Below are positions 7,366-15,250 of a stretch of DNA of 38,827 bases, piece by piece. The position numbers and the translations under genes were made by a program. The stretch lies in contig CAZCSJ010000007.1 in assembly GCA_964501445.1 (NCBI GenBank), forward strand, positions 1-38,827. Reading direction: 5' to 3'. This DNA comes from CAZCSJ01 sp964501445 (GTDB lineage Bacteria > Patescibacteriota > Minisyncoccia > Sungbacterales > HO2-52-23). Under the pieces are notes generated by a model. That model was not told where the DNA came from. It did no database searches and worked only from the letters and a program-made list of their open reading frames with translations. Positions within the stretch are counted from its first letter, which is position 1; every line of letters begins with the position of its first letter.

Positions 7366-8257
7366 GAAGGAAAAACTCATTGTGGTCGTCGGCCCCACCG
7401 CGTCCGGCAAATCCGCGCTCGCGGTGCGCCTCGCGCGCCGCTTCAAAGGAGAAGTTATCTCTGCAGATTCGCGGCAAATATACCGGCATCTCACTATCGG
7501 GACCGCAAAAATCTCAAAAAAGGAGATGCGCGGCATCCCGCACCATCTCCTTGATGGTGCGCATCCGCGCACGACCTACACGGTATTTGAATTCAAAAGA
7601 GACGCGGAGCGTCTCATCCGCGAGATAGCAGAGCGCAGCCGCATCCCTATTATTGTCGGGGGCACGGCATTTTGGGTTGACGCGCTCATTTCGGGATTCG
7701 CATTTCCGAATGTTCCTCCCAATCCCCGAATTCGCGCAGAACTTCAAAAAAAATCGCCGGAGGCGCTCTTTCGCATCCTCAAAAAACTTTCACCCGCGCG
7801 CGCAAAAACCATTGACCCTAAAAATCCCCGCCGCCTGATTCGCGCAATTGAAATTGCGCGCGCCATAGGACCCGTACCGCAGCTCTCCACGTCGTCTCCG
7901 TATCGCGCGCTTTGGATCGGCATCCGCCCGCAGGACGAAACGCTCAAACGGCAAATTTCGCTCCGCGCAAAAGAAATGATACGACGCGGACTCCTCAAGG
8001 AAACACACGCACTCCTCGCGAAAGGTCTCGTAAAAAAACGAATACGCGAATTCGGATTTGAATACCGCGCCGCACTCGATTTCCTTGAGAAAAAAATGAC
8101 GCGCGCGGAACTCCACGCACGCCTGACACGCGACACGCTCGCCTATGCGAAACGCCAGATGCGGTGGTTCAAACGAAATCCTGTAATCCACTGGTTCTCT
8201 CGTCCCCCCCAATCTCTTTCCCGCACGTCATGGTGCAGAAATTTTTTACGATCGTAA
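7364..8257 (+). CDS. miaA: tRNA dimethylallyltransferase
   Basis: MiaA transfers dimethylallyl to N6 of A37 in tRNAs that read UNN codons. The 297-residue protein has the P-loop GPTASGKSALA (10-20), the SADSRQIYR catalytic/substrate motif, the DG.HP segment (DGAHPRTTYT), IVGGTAFW, and the C-terminal QMRWFKRN. The order and spacing are standard. The ATG at 7364 overlaps the right arm of the element at 7261-7365. The last six codons and the stop lie in a 36-bp palindrome (8234-8269), so the tail CRNFLRS is repeat-encoded. It is convergent with the FtsB-like gene. Confidence 0.95.
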   Translation: MKEKLIVVVGPTASGKSALAVRLARRFKGEVISADSRQIYRHLTIGTAKISKKEMRGIPHHLLDGAHPRTTYTVFEFKRDAERLIREIAERSRIPIIVGGTAFWVDALISGFAFPNVPPNPRIRAELQKKSPEALFRILKKLSPARAKTIDPKNPRRLIRAIEIARAIGPVPQLSTSSPYRALWIGIRPQDETLKRQISLRAKEMIRRGLLKETHALLAKGLVKKRIREFGFEYRAALDFLEKKMTRAELHARLTRDTLAYAKRQMRWFKRNPVIHWFSRPPQSLSRTSWCRNFLRS

Positions 8258-8269
8258 AAAATTTCTGCA
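8234..8269. terminator. perfect 36-bp palindrome, probable bidirectional terminator
   Basis: tgcagaaattttttacga and its exact complement meet with no loop. It contains the miaA stop codon and ends six bases from the stop of the convergent ftsB-like gene. Each arm carries a T or A run, so a hairpin read from either strand would contain a U-rich segment. Confidence 0.6.
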
Positions 8270-8274
8270 ACCGC

Positions 8275-8625
8275 TTATCGCGAAATCCATTGCCGCACAC
8301 GCTCCCACCACGAAAGAGAGGGTGCGACGTCCGAAGATGTCGGCGCGGGCGGCACCACGACCACGGTCTCGCCCGGACGCTTGAGATTCAAACGCTCTTT
8401 TGCGATCCGCTCAATGGTTTCCGGGCGCTCGAGCGCCCGGAGTTCTACTTCCAGCGCCTCCTTTTTCTGCCGCAACGATTCCAGGCGCGCGCGCGCCGCG
8501 CGGTATTCCCGCGCCTTCTCAATACCCGAACGCGCCAATGCAAACGCGCCCCACAGTGTCAAAACCGTCAGGAGCAATAGTCCTAAAGTAAAAAAAATTG
8601 AATAACGCCGCCGGGGCTCTGCCAT
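8275..8625 (-). CDS. FtsB/DivIC-like septum formation initiator
   Basis: A small bitopic membrane protein expected in the divisome. It has a short basic cytoplasmic N-terminus (AEPRRRYS), one membrane helix (about 10-30, FFTLGLLLLTVLTLWGAFAL) and a coiled coil (about 36-65, rich in Glu/Arg/Leu). The family signature PETIERIAKERLNLKRPGE follows. The tail is Pro/Ser-rich and ends SWWERVRQWISR. I use the ATG at 8625; an upstream GTG at 8631 adds two residues. It is convergent with miaA and divergent from the small membrane peptide. Confidence 0.8.
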   Translation of the reverse strand: MAEPRRRYSIFFTLGLLLLTVLTLWGAFALARSGIEKAREYRAARARLESLRQKKEALEVELRALERPETIERIAKERLNLKRPGETVVVVPPAPTSSDVAPSLSWWERVRQWISR

Positions 8626-8653
8626 TGCCACGAAAAAAATAATGGAGTATACT
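8625..8653 (+). promoter_or_regulatory. strong sigma-70-like promoter for the 36-residue peptide
   Basis: TTGCCA (8625-8630), a 17-nt spacer and TATACT (8648-8653): each hexamer matches consensus at five of six positions and the spacing is optimal. Transcription would start near 8660, next to the ATG at 8662, which predicts a leaderless mRNA. Confidence 0.6.
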
Positions 8654-8661
8654 CTATGTAT

Positions 8662-8772
8662 ATGTTTACCCGCAACCGAAAAGCAATTCAGGTGATCTGG
8701 GCGTCGATCTCCATTCTTGCCGCCCTCTCCATGGTAGCATTTCTTCTGCTTCCGCTCATCGTTTCCCGCTAA
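8662..8772 (+). CDS. 36-residue single-pass membrane peptide
   Basis: The frame encodes a basic N-terminus (MFTRNRKAIQ) and one hydrophobic helix (VIWASISILAALSMVAFLLL), ending VSR. An ATG at 8656 in frame adds MY. The basic-then-hydrophobic order predicts the N-terminus in the cytoplasm. It sits directly behind a near-consensus promoter, which supports it being real. Its stop overlaps the lepA stop on the opposite strand. Function is unknown; small peptides of this look recur in CPR genomes, as I remember them. Confidence 0.6.
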   Translation: MFTRNRKAIQVIWASISILAALSMVAFLLLPLIVSR

Positions 8773-10715
8773 CGCCGCAGGATCTTCAAAAACACGTCGG
8801 CCGGAATATCCACGCGTCCGGTTTCTTTAAGGCGCTTTTTTCCTCTCTGCTGTTTTTTCCAAAGCTTCATCTTCCGCGTCCGGTCTCCGCCATAGAGATA
8901 CCCCGTGACGTCTTTTTTCAAGGCGGAGATGGTCTCGCGCGCAATAATCCTGCCGCCCACCTCTGCCTGAATGGCAATTGCAAAAAGACGCTTGGGCAAT
9001 ACCTCTTTTAACGCCGCAACTCGCGTACGCCCAAGACGGTAGGCGTTCTCGCGCGGGACCACTTCAGAGAGCGCGGGCACGCGGTCCCCCGCAATCAAGA
9101 AATCAAGCCGTACAAGATCCGCATCCCGCCATCCAGAAATACGGTAGGACATTGACGCAAACCCCTCCGAAATGCCTTTGAGCGTATCGTAAAAATCAAC
9201 GATGATCTCTCGGAGCGGCGCCTCCAGTCGCACGCGGAGGCGCTCGCCCGCAAGCGCGATCGTCTCAAAAACTCTTCCCTCGTGCTCGGAGACGAGCGTA
9301 TGGAGCGGTCCAAGGAAACGGTGAGGAAGAATCACGTCCACAAAAACCCATTGCTCTTGAGTCCCTGCCACATCGCCCGACTCGGGCATGCGGGAAGCGG
9401 TATACACCATCTCACGCCGCCCGTCGCGGTGGAACACCTGAAACGTGACGGAAGGATTGGTGAAGGCGAGTACCAAATCGTATTCGCGGCGCAAACGCTC
9501 GGAGACAATTTCCATGTGGAGCATCCCCAAAAATCCCACACGAAATCCGCGGCCCAAAGCGCCCGATTCTTCCGGTTCAAACACGATCGCGGCATCATTG
9601 AGTTTTAATTTTTTCAACGCCTCACGGAGCGCCTCGTACTCGTCCTGATCTTCCGGAAAAATTGAGGAGAATACCATTGGCGCGGGTTCGCGGTAGCCCG
9701 GGAGAGGTTCTACATCGCGAATATGCACTAATGATCCGCCACTATCACGAATATTCGTACGATGAGCGACAGATTGGCCTACATGTGTGATTACCGTGTC
9801 TCCGACACGGACTTTCTCCGGCTCCTTTACGCCGGTCGCAACATATCCTATCTCTCCGGGACCAAGCGCTTCAACCGGTGTGCGCTCCGGAGAAAACACG
9901 CCTATTTCCAATGCCTCGCAGTCAGCTGCAGTCGCGAGAAACCGTATGCGGTCACCCTTGCGGATAACGCCCTCCACCACCCGCACTTCGGCGATCACGC
10001 CCTGATAGGGATCAAAGAAGGAATCAAACACCAATGCGCGGAGCGTATCAGTATTATTGATAATTGATAATTGATTACTGTCTTGTGGAAATTGATTACT
10101 AATTTTCGGCGGCGGCACTCGTTCAATGACTGCCGCCAAAAGCGCTTCCGCCCCCTCTCCGGTCTTTCCCGACACCCGAAGAATCGATTCCTGCGGGACG
10201 GAGAGAAGCTCCATGATCTCCTCTTCGGTCTTCTCTATGTCCGCAGACGGAAGGTCAATTTTATTTACCACGGGGATGATCGAAAGCCCCTCTTCCGTCG
10301 CAAGAGTGAGATTGGCAATGGTCTGCGCCTGCACGCCTTGCGTTGCGTCAACCAAAAGAATCGCGCCTTCCACTGCTGCCAACGCGCGGGACACTTCATA
10401 GGAAAAATCCACGTGTCCCGGCGTGTCGATGAGATTCAAAACGAATATTTTTTTGTCATCCTGAGGCGGAGCCGAAGGATCTTGAGATCCTTCACTACGT
10501 TCAGGATGACTATCGACGGATTCGGGATGCCACAGCATCCGAACCGGTTGCATCTTAATCGTAATCCCCTTCTCGCGCTCCAAGGGATGCATATCCAAAA
10601 ACTGCTCGCGCATTTTTCGCTTCTCCACCGCTCCGGTCAATTCCAAAAAACGGTCCGCGAGTGTGGATTTACCGTGATCAATGTGTGCAAGAATACAAAA
10701 GTTTCTGATATTCAT
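8769..10715 (-). CDS. lepA: elongation factor 4 with three in-frame repeat insertions
   Basis: LepA/EF4 is a ribosome-associated translational GTPase. G motifs are intact: AHIDHGKSTL (10-19), the G2 GITIK near 50, DTPGHVDF near 97, NKID near 151 and SGK near 182. The EF4-specific C-terminal domain is present. The length is 648 residues against about 600 for the family. The excess lies in three loops that match repeats: residues about 64-89 (containing HPERSEGSQDPSAPPQDD) from a 56-bp palindrome at 10455-10510, about 205-224 (ISNQFPQDSNQLSIINNTDT) from AT repeats, and about 314-335 (NIRDSGGSLVHIRD) from the ATTCG family. The start codon overlaps the murJ stop (ATGA), so translation is probably coupled. 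Confidence 0.95.
   Translation of the reverse strand: MNIRNFCILAHIDHGKSTLADRFLELTGAVEKRKMREQFLDMHPLEREKGITIKMQPVRMLWHPESVDSHPERSEGSQDPSAPPQDDKKIFVLNLIDTPGHVDFSYEVSRALAAVEGAILLVDATQGVQAQTIANLTLATEEGLSIIPVVNKIDLPSADIEKTEEEIMELLSVPQESILRVSGKTGEGAEALLAAVIERVPPPKISNQFPQDSNQLSIINNTDTLRALVFDSFFDPYQGVIAEVRVVEGVIRKGDRIRFLATAADCEALEIGVFSPERTPVEALGPGEIGYVATGVKEPEKVRVGDTVITHVGQSVAHRTNIRDSGGSLVHIRDVEPLPGYREPAPMVFSSIFPEDQDEYEALREALKKLKLNDAAIVFEPEESGALGRGFRVGFLGMLHMEIVSERLRREYDLVLAFTNPSVTFQVFHRDGRREMVYTASRMPESGDVAGTQEQWVFVDVILPHRFLGPLHTLVSEHEGRVFETIALAGERLRVRLEAPLREIIVDFYDTLKGISEGFASMSYRISGWRDADLVRLDFLIAGDRVPALSEVVPRENAYRLGRTRVAALKEVLPKRLFAIAIQAEVGGRIIARETISALKKDVTGYLYGGDRTRKMKLWKKQQRGKKRLKETGRVDIPADVFLKILRR
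9718..9766. repeat. ATTCG-type repeat inside lepA
   Basis: The words cgaatatgcactaatg and cacgaatattcg match the modules at 30510-30589 and 975-1052. It is read in frame on the minus strand as TNIRDSGGSLVHIRD, in a loop before the conserved EPLPGYRE. Confidence 0.7.
10047..10102. repeat. AT-rich repeat inside lepA
   Basis: attattgataattgataatt with further attgattact words. It is read in frame as part of ISNQFPQDSNQLSIINNTDT, between VIERVPPPK and LRALVFDS, where other LepA proteins have a short loop. Similar AT words lie between rplR and rplF and in RNase P RNA. Confidence 0.55.
10455..10510. repeat. 56-bp REP-like palindrome inside lepA
   Basis: The outer arms gtcatcctga and tcaggatgac are exact complements. 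An inner hairpin, gaaggatc-ttga-gatccttc, lies between them. A truncated relative (gtcattctgaggcgcagccg) is at 23046-23088 in the giant surface gene. It is read in frame as part of the HPERSEGSQDPSAPPQDD stretch. Confidence 0.85.
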
Positions 10716-12421
10716 ACTTCTTCCCAGCTTTTGGGCAACATGCCCACGCGAAATGCATGCCGTCGCAGAGTCGCAATGAGGGCTGACGCTTCTTCACTTC
10801 TCAAAAGCAGCAAAAACACCATATACACAAACACACCCGCAATCCCGGCAAGCACCCCCTGAAGCATTACTTCTCGAAAACCAATGAGCGGGAGAGTTTG
10901 GGCAAAACTCACGCGCACGCCGTAGGCCGTAGCACCCGCAATGAGAGACGCAACAAAAATTTTCGCCGCCGCGGCATACGGAAAGTGCGATGCCATGTGA
11001 AAAATCTTTTGCGCGCGCGCGCAAAGCGACCTATAGAGCAGGAATGCATTCAATAAAAGTCCCAACGCAAACCCCCACGCAAGGCCCATGACTTCGGGCT
11101 GCAGAAGGTCGCGTATACGAAAGAGTCCGAGCATCCATTCGCGCCATACCGAAGCCGTGGTGAAAAATTGCACGAACACAAGCGCGAGCGCTATCGTTGC
11201 CACGGACGCCACCACATTAATCGCAAGCGGCCGCCACGTATTCTCAAGCGCGTAAAACCCTTTTATAAAAAACGGGGCGAGGGCACCCGCTGCCATTGCA
11301 ACCGCAAATACGGCAAGAACCGCGGCCGTGAACCGCGTATCCTCCCAGGAAAATGCGCCCGCGCCAAGCGCGGCGCGCACAATATGCGCCCGGAGCACAA
11401 TGAAAAGTACTGCGGACGGAAGAATCCAAAAAAGTATGGAGCGTATGCCCGAAAACAAATCCTCAAAAAATGCGTCTCCGTTGCGCGCGACGAACGCGCG
11501 CGACATCCGAGGAAAAAGCACGGTCGCATACCCGATGGCAAAAATCCCGATAGGCACGAAATAGAGATTTTGCGCGAGCTGGAATACCGCGATAGACCCG
11601 GCAGAGAGCGTGGAGGCAATTGCGACAAGCGCTAAAAGCGTGAGGTTAGAGAGCGATACCGAGAGGACGCGGGGAATTGCAATCCAAAAAACGCGCCGTA
11701 TCCCCTCTCCTTCTGTTCCTTCTGTACCGATCTTAGATCGGTACATTCTGTACCGATCTAAGATCGGTACATGAAATCCCAACTCCCGCGCGGTCCACCA
11801 ACTGATGCCAAAATGTAGAAACGCGCCGAGTACCACGCCCGCCGCAAGCCCCGGGAGACCGAAGCGCGGCGCAAGCGCCCCGATGCCGATGATAATTCCT
11901 ACATTATAGAGAATGGGTGCCAAGGCGTAGGCAAAAAATCTTCCAAACGACTGCACCACCGTTGAAAAAATCCCCGAGAGGCCAAAGAGAATCGGCGAGA
12001 GGAGCATGATGCGCGTGAGGGTTACGGTCATTTCCCGCTCCGCTTCTGAAAAACCCGGCGCGATGAAAGAAATCAGCACGGGTGCGGCGAGCGCCGCGAC
12101 AAACGCGGCAAGCCCCGCGCCCACTACAAACACGCGCGCGAGGGAGGCGATAAGACGCTCGGCAAGCGCGCGATCGCGCGCGAGATATTCCTGAAACACC
12201 GGCAGAATCGCAGCACTCGCCGCACCCAACAAAAACAAAACCGCCATAAAATCTGGTATCTGGAATGCCGCGTAGTAAATGTCTAGTTCCCTGCCCGCGC
12301 CAAATTCCGATGCAAGCATCCGATCGCGGAGCACGCCCAAAAGCCGCGACAATAAACCCGCAGCGCCCAGGAGGAGCGCTGCGGCGTTTACGGAGGTAAT
12401 GGAACTGTCCAAAAACTTCAC
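10712..12421 (-). CDS. murJ: MurJ-type lipid II flippase with in-frame palindromes
   Basis: MurJ (MviN) flips lipid II across the membrane for peptidoglycan synthesis. The 569-residue protein is almost wholly hydrophobic, with about 14 helices. The N-terminus has the MurJ pattern (LLSRLLGVLRDRMLASEFGAG) and a downstream segment reads VLFPRMSRAF. Between two helices, residues about 217-233, two tandem copies of a 21-bp palindrome (11724-11744, 11750-11770) are translated in different frames, as VPILDRY and as YRSKIG. A short GTEGTEGEG stretch follows. The start is GTG at 12421, ten bases after the upstream stop, and the stop overlaps the lepA start. This is a cell-envelope operon with the O-antigen-ligase-like gene. 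Confidence 0.9.
   Translation of the reverse strand: MKFLDSSITSVNAAALLLGAAGLLSRLLGVLRDRMLASEFGAGRELDIYYAAFQIPDFMAVLFLLGAASAAILPVFQEYLARDRALAERLIASLARVFVVGAGLAAFVAALAAPVLISFIAPGFSEAEREMTVTLTRIMLLSPILFGLSGIFSTVVQSFGRFFAYALAPILYNVGIIIGIGALAPRFGLPGLAAGVVLGAFLHFGISWWTARELGFHVPILDRYRMYRSKIGTEGTEGEGIRRVFWIAIPRVLSVSLSNLTLLALVAIASTLSAGSIAVFQLAQNLYFVPIGIFAIGYATVLFPRMSRAFVARNGDAFFEDLFSGIRSILFWILPSAVLFIVLRAHIVRAALGAGAFSWEDTRFTAAVLAVFAVAMAAGALAPFFIKGFYALENTWRPLAINVVASVATIALALVFVQFFTTASVWREWMLGLFRIRDLLQPEVMGLAWGFALGLLLNAFLLYRSLCARAQKIFHMASHFPYAAAAKIFVASLIAGATAYGVRVSFAQTLPLIGFREVMLQGVLAGIAGVFVYMVFLLLLRSEEASALIATLRRHAFRVGMLPKSWEEV
11724..11770. repeat. tandem 21-bp palindromes inside murJ
   Basis: gtaccgatct-t-agatcggtac (11724-11744) and gtaccgatcta-agatcggtac (11750-11770) differ only at the central base and have a 26-bp period. 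Because 26 is not a multiple of three, they are read in different frames, and both stay open. Confidence 0.9.
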
Positions 12422-12431
12422 ACTATGTTCA

Positions 12432-14894
12432 TTATTTTACTTGCTTCACCGGTGTCTCCGCTCTCTTCTCGGGCGGGGCCGCGGGCGGCACAATGCCGTC
12501 GAGCGCCCCCCTGCCGGATCGGAGATTTGTCAAAATCTTTTTTACCTCCTGATTATCAGGGTTTAACTTCTCAACCCGTACAAACTCATCAATCGCGCGA
12601 TCTTTCGCACCCTGCCGGTCGTAAATCAACCCGAGAAAGTAACGGGCATTGGAATAGTTATCGTTGAGCGACACCGCGCGCTCAAATTCCGCTTGCGCGC
12701 GTGGGAGGTTATTGGTCTGGTAGTGAAGAAGCCCCAACTGAAACGCAACCCCGATGTCAAAAGGTGCCGCAAGTTTCGCGTTCTCGGTCGCTTCAATTGC
12801 CACTTTTGCGTCGCCCAAGCGAATCGCGGTTTGTGCCAGCATAAAGTGGGCCTGCGCGAGGTCGGGTTTCAACGCGACCGCTTTTTGAAGTGTTAACGTA
12901 ACATCATTTAATATACGCGTCCGGTTTTGTATGAGATTCTCGCGGTCCGCGGGCGCGGCTTGATTCACCCGCAACAGCAAGACATCGGCATAGGTCAGAC
13001 CCGCGCGGCCCCATTCCACATACACGAGCGGATTTTTAGGTTCAAGTTCCGTTGCCTTTTGATAGGAGGCAAAGGAGAACCGCTCGGCACCCGGAATAAA
13101 CGGGAGGATCAATTCATAGAGCCCTCCGAGATTTCGCCAGAGCGCCGGCTCCAGAGGATAGAGTTCTGTTGCGCGGCGCGCGTCGGCGATCGCGGAAGAC
13201 ACCGTCTGCTGGAACTCCTGCTGGACGTTCTCGCCTCCTGACGCCCGCTGGATCAACGTCCGGATTTTCTGCCCCCGCACCTGTGCCAAGTTGTTTCGCG
13301 CCAAAAAATTATTGGGGCTCACGTCCGCCGCGCGTTCAAACCGCGCGATCGCCTCATCAATTTTTCCTTCATTGAGCAACTGCACCCCTTTCTCTTGTGC
13401 AAACGCAACACGAAGCATACCCGTTTGGGCGTAGAGCACCACCACACCCACCGCAAGGAGGAAAACCGTGACAAGCGATGAGAGAAACACTACCCACGGA
13501 GTCACAAACCGGATCGTGTACGTTCGTATACCCCAAAGATTGGAAAGCCCGGTGTGAGCCGCGTCGTCGCCCGCCGACCTGCCGAGCGCCACCAAGAGGA
13601 GTCCTGCGGCAGTGAAAAGAAGCAGGAGGAGCGAAAAGTGAGCGGGGTAGAGAGAGAACGCAAAAAGCATCCCTAAAAACACAAGAAAGAAGCCGTGGGT
13701 GAGTTCACTGGGCGCTTCCTCATCACTCGTCCTTCGGCGGATCACTGCCTTGAGGAAGAGAAACGCACCAATTCCAAAAAACGCGAGGAGTCCAAGAAAA
13801 CCGACCACTCCCGAAGTCGCGAGTACCGTCGCAAACCACGAAAACCCTTGGTTGAAACGGATATTCCAAAACACGCTCTGATTGATGGACGGGTCTTTGT
13901 AGAGCGACCAGTCAAGCCCGAATGTCCCGGGTCCGGTGCCAAAAAGCACGCGAAGCGCCCCTTCCTTAAACGAGGCACGCGTAATATTCCATGTCGCCGA
14001 GAGCGAAGGGTGCACTTCAATCGGTACATCCCGCGGGAGCAGAGGCCTGTTCAAAAGAAGCATCAGGACCGAAACTGCCAAAAGGCCAAGTATCACAAAA
14101 TACCGCCAGTCAAATGCTTTTTCAAGAGACGCAGACCCCTGCATGCGCGCGCGCAGGAACTGGAGCGCGAAGAGCACCACCATTGCGCCAAGAAGCACGA
14201 ACCACGCGGTCCGAAAATGGATCAGAAAAAGGTCAAGCAGGAAAAGCAGGGCAGAGGCCGCTAAAAAGATGCGAAACCACGTACTCCACCTTGAGAAACT
14301 TGGCGCCACAATAAAGGCAATCGCGACAAAAAAAAGTGCGAGGTAAAAGAGCGCGAGCGCGTTTAGCGTCCCGATGACGTTAAAATCAATGCCCGCGCCC
14401 GGAATGTTTAAATATGTAAATAGTGAGACGTTAAACAGCAACTGCACCGCAGTGATAAGCGCGGATACCGCGCCCGCGGCAAGGAGCACCACGGTAAACA
14501 CCCCCGCCTCTGCCCGCGAACGAAGCACTCCGGCGACAAGACACATGAGAACAACGCCAAGGAGAAGCGTGGTATATTTTTCCGCGGTCGCGTCGGCAAG
14601 AGCAAACGAAACCATGGGCGCTTTGGAGAGCACCGTGCTCGCCCCAAACACCAAAAGGACGAGGAGGGCTGCAAGCGGCAATGCCGAGTAGGAGAGACGG
14701 ATCTCGCCTTTTGTCAGAACCGAGAGGAGCCAAAGGATCGCGGCAAGCGCCACAAGAATGGTAAAGAGCGCCTCCCGGCCGACTTCAACGCCTATGGGGT
14801 ATGGGATAAAGGCGAGCGGCAGGAATGCCGCGAGAATATAGAGTACCATTTTGGCGCCGTACTCAAAGCGGTTGGTTGTGTGTGATTCGTTCAT
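12432..14894 (-). CDS. O-antigen ligase-like membrane protein with C-terminal TPR repeats
   Basis: The 820-residue protein has about 12 membrane helices in the first 470 residues, in the Wzy/WaaL pattern. A large loop includes FGTGPGTFGLDWSLYKDP, and a further helix lies near 480. From about 510 to 800 it carries TPR-like repeats (AIARFERAADVSPNNFLARNN, AQAEFERAVSLNDNYSNARYF, AIDEFVRVEKLNPDNQEVKK). It probably joins or polymerises glycans on a lipid carrier at the membrane, with TPRs outside as a docking surface; this role is inferred. The ATG at 14894 is preferred over 14933, because the added 13 codons do not look like a signal or helix. It is upstream of murJ with a ten-base gap. Confidence 0.8.
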   Translation of the reverse strand: MNESHTTNRFEYGAKMVLYILAAFLPLAFIPYPIGVEVGREALFTILVALAAILWLLSVLTKGEIRLSYSALPLAALLVLLVFGASTVLSKAPMVSFALADATAEKYTTLLLGVVLMCLVAGVLRSRAEAGVFTVVLLAAGAVSALITAVQLLFNVSLFTYLNIPGAGIDFNVIGTLNALALFYLALFFVAIAFIVAPSFSRWSTWFRIFLAASALLFLLDLFLIHFRTAWFVLLGAMVVLFALQFLRARMQGSASLEKAFDWRYFVILGLLAVSVLMLLLNRPLLPRDVPIEVHPSLSATWNITRASFKEGALRVLFGTGPGTFGLDWSLYKDPSINQSVFWNIRFNQGFSWFATVLATSGVVGFLGLLAFFGIGAFLFLKAVIRRRTSDEEAPSELTHGFFLVFLGMLFAFSLYPAHFSLLLLLFTAAGLLLVALGRSAGDDAAHTGLSNLWGIRTYTIRFVTPWVVFLSSLVTVFLLAVGVVVLYAQTGMLRVAFAQEKGVQLLNEGKIDEAIARFERAADVSPNNFLARNNLAQVRGQKIRTLIQRASGGENVQQEFQQTVSSAIADARRATELYPLEPALWRNLGGLYELILPFIPGAERFSFASYQKATELEPKNPLVYVEWGRAGLTYADVLLLRVNQAAPADRENLIQNRTRILNDVTLTLQKAVALKPDLAQAHFMLAQTAIRLGDAKVAIEATENAKLAAPFDIGVAFQLGLLHYQTNNLPRAQAEFERAVSLNDNYSNARYFLGLIYDRQGAKDRAIDEFVRVEKLNPDNQEVKKILTNLRSGRGALDGIVPPAAPPEKRAETPVKQVK

Positions 14895-15019
14895 AATGGT
14901 TAATAGTGTATAAAATGTATAACAATATTTCAACCCTGTAGTTTTTAAACTCTCAAACGCCGCCTCTGCGGGGTTTTTGGTTTTCTACCCCGCCGGCGGG
15001 CTTTTCGGCGGAGCCGACT

Positions 15020-15047
15020 TTGACAAAAAAGCACATCCTGCTAAAAT
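15020..15047 (+). promoter_or_regulatory. sigma-70-like promoter for the toxin-antitoxin pair
   Basis: A perfect TTGACA (15020-15025), a 16-nt spacer and TAAAAT (15042-15047). Transcription would start at about 15054, and the antitoxin ATG is at 15056, which again predicts a leaderless or nearly leaderless message. Confidence 0.6.
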
Positions 15048-15055
15048 AGGATATC

Positions 15056-15250
15056 ATGGCTTCAAATCTTTCTCTAAAAACAATCGAAAAGAAACTCCAA
15101 AAAGCAAAGCCGGAGGAGCAAAAACGCTTCCTTGCGTCTTTACCTCATGTGTTACGCATTGCACCGGATGAGTGGTCGTTCCTGAAAGCGGCAGAGCCGT
15201 CATTTGAATTCTGGAACAATCCATACGATGACCGCTACAACGACTTATAA
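15056..15250 (+). CDS. putative antitoxin of a MazF-type pair
   Basis: A 64-residue protein. The N-terminal half is Lys-rich and helical (IEKKLQKAKPEEQKRF). The C-terminal half is acidic and aromatic (EWSFLKAAEPSFEFWNNPYD), as expected for a toxin-binding tail. It overlaps the MazF-like gene by 23 bases, a toxin-antitoxin arrangement that couples translation. I do not recognise a DNA-binding motif. The call rests on position, size and overlap. Confidence 0.6.
   Translation: MASNLSLKTIEKKLQKAKPEEQKRFLASLPHVLRIAPDEWSFLKAAEPSFEFWNNPYDDRYNDL

Noticed and set aside
14957..14976. Rho-independent terminator ccgcctctgcggggttttt upstream of the toxin-antitoxin pair
   Set aside because: Short stem, and no plus-strand gene lies upstream for it to serve. 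It may be a chance hairpin in repeat-rich spacer.
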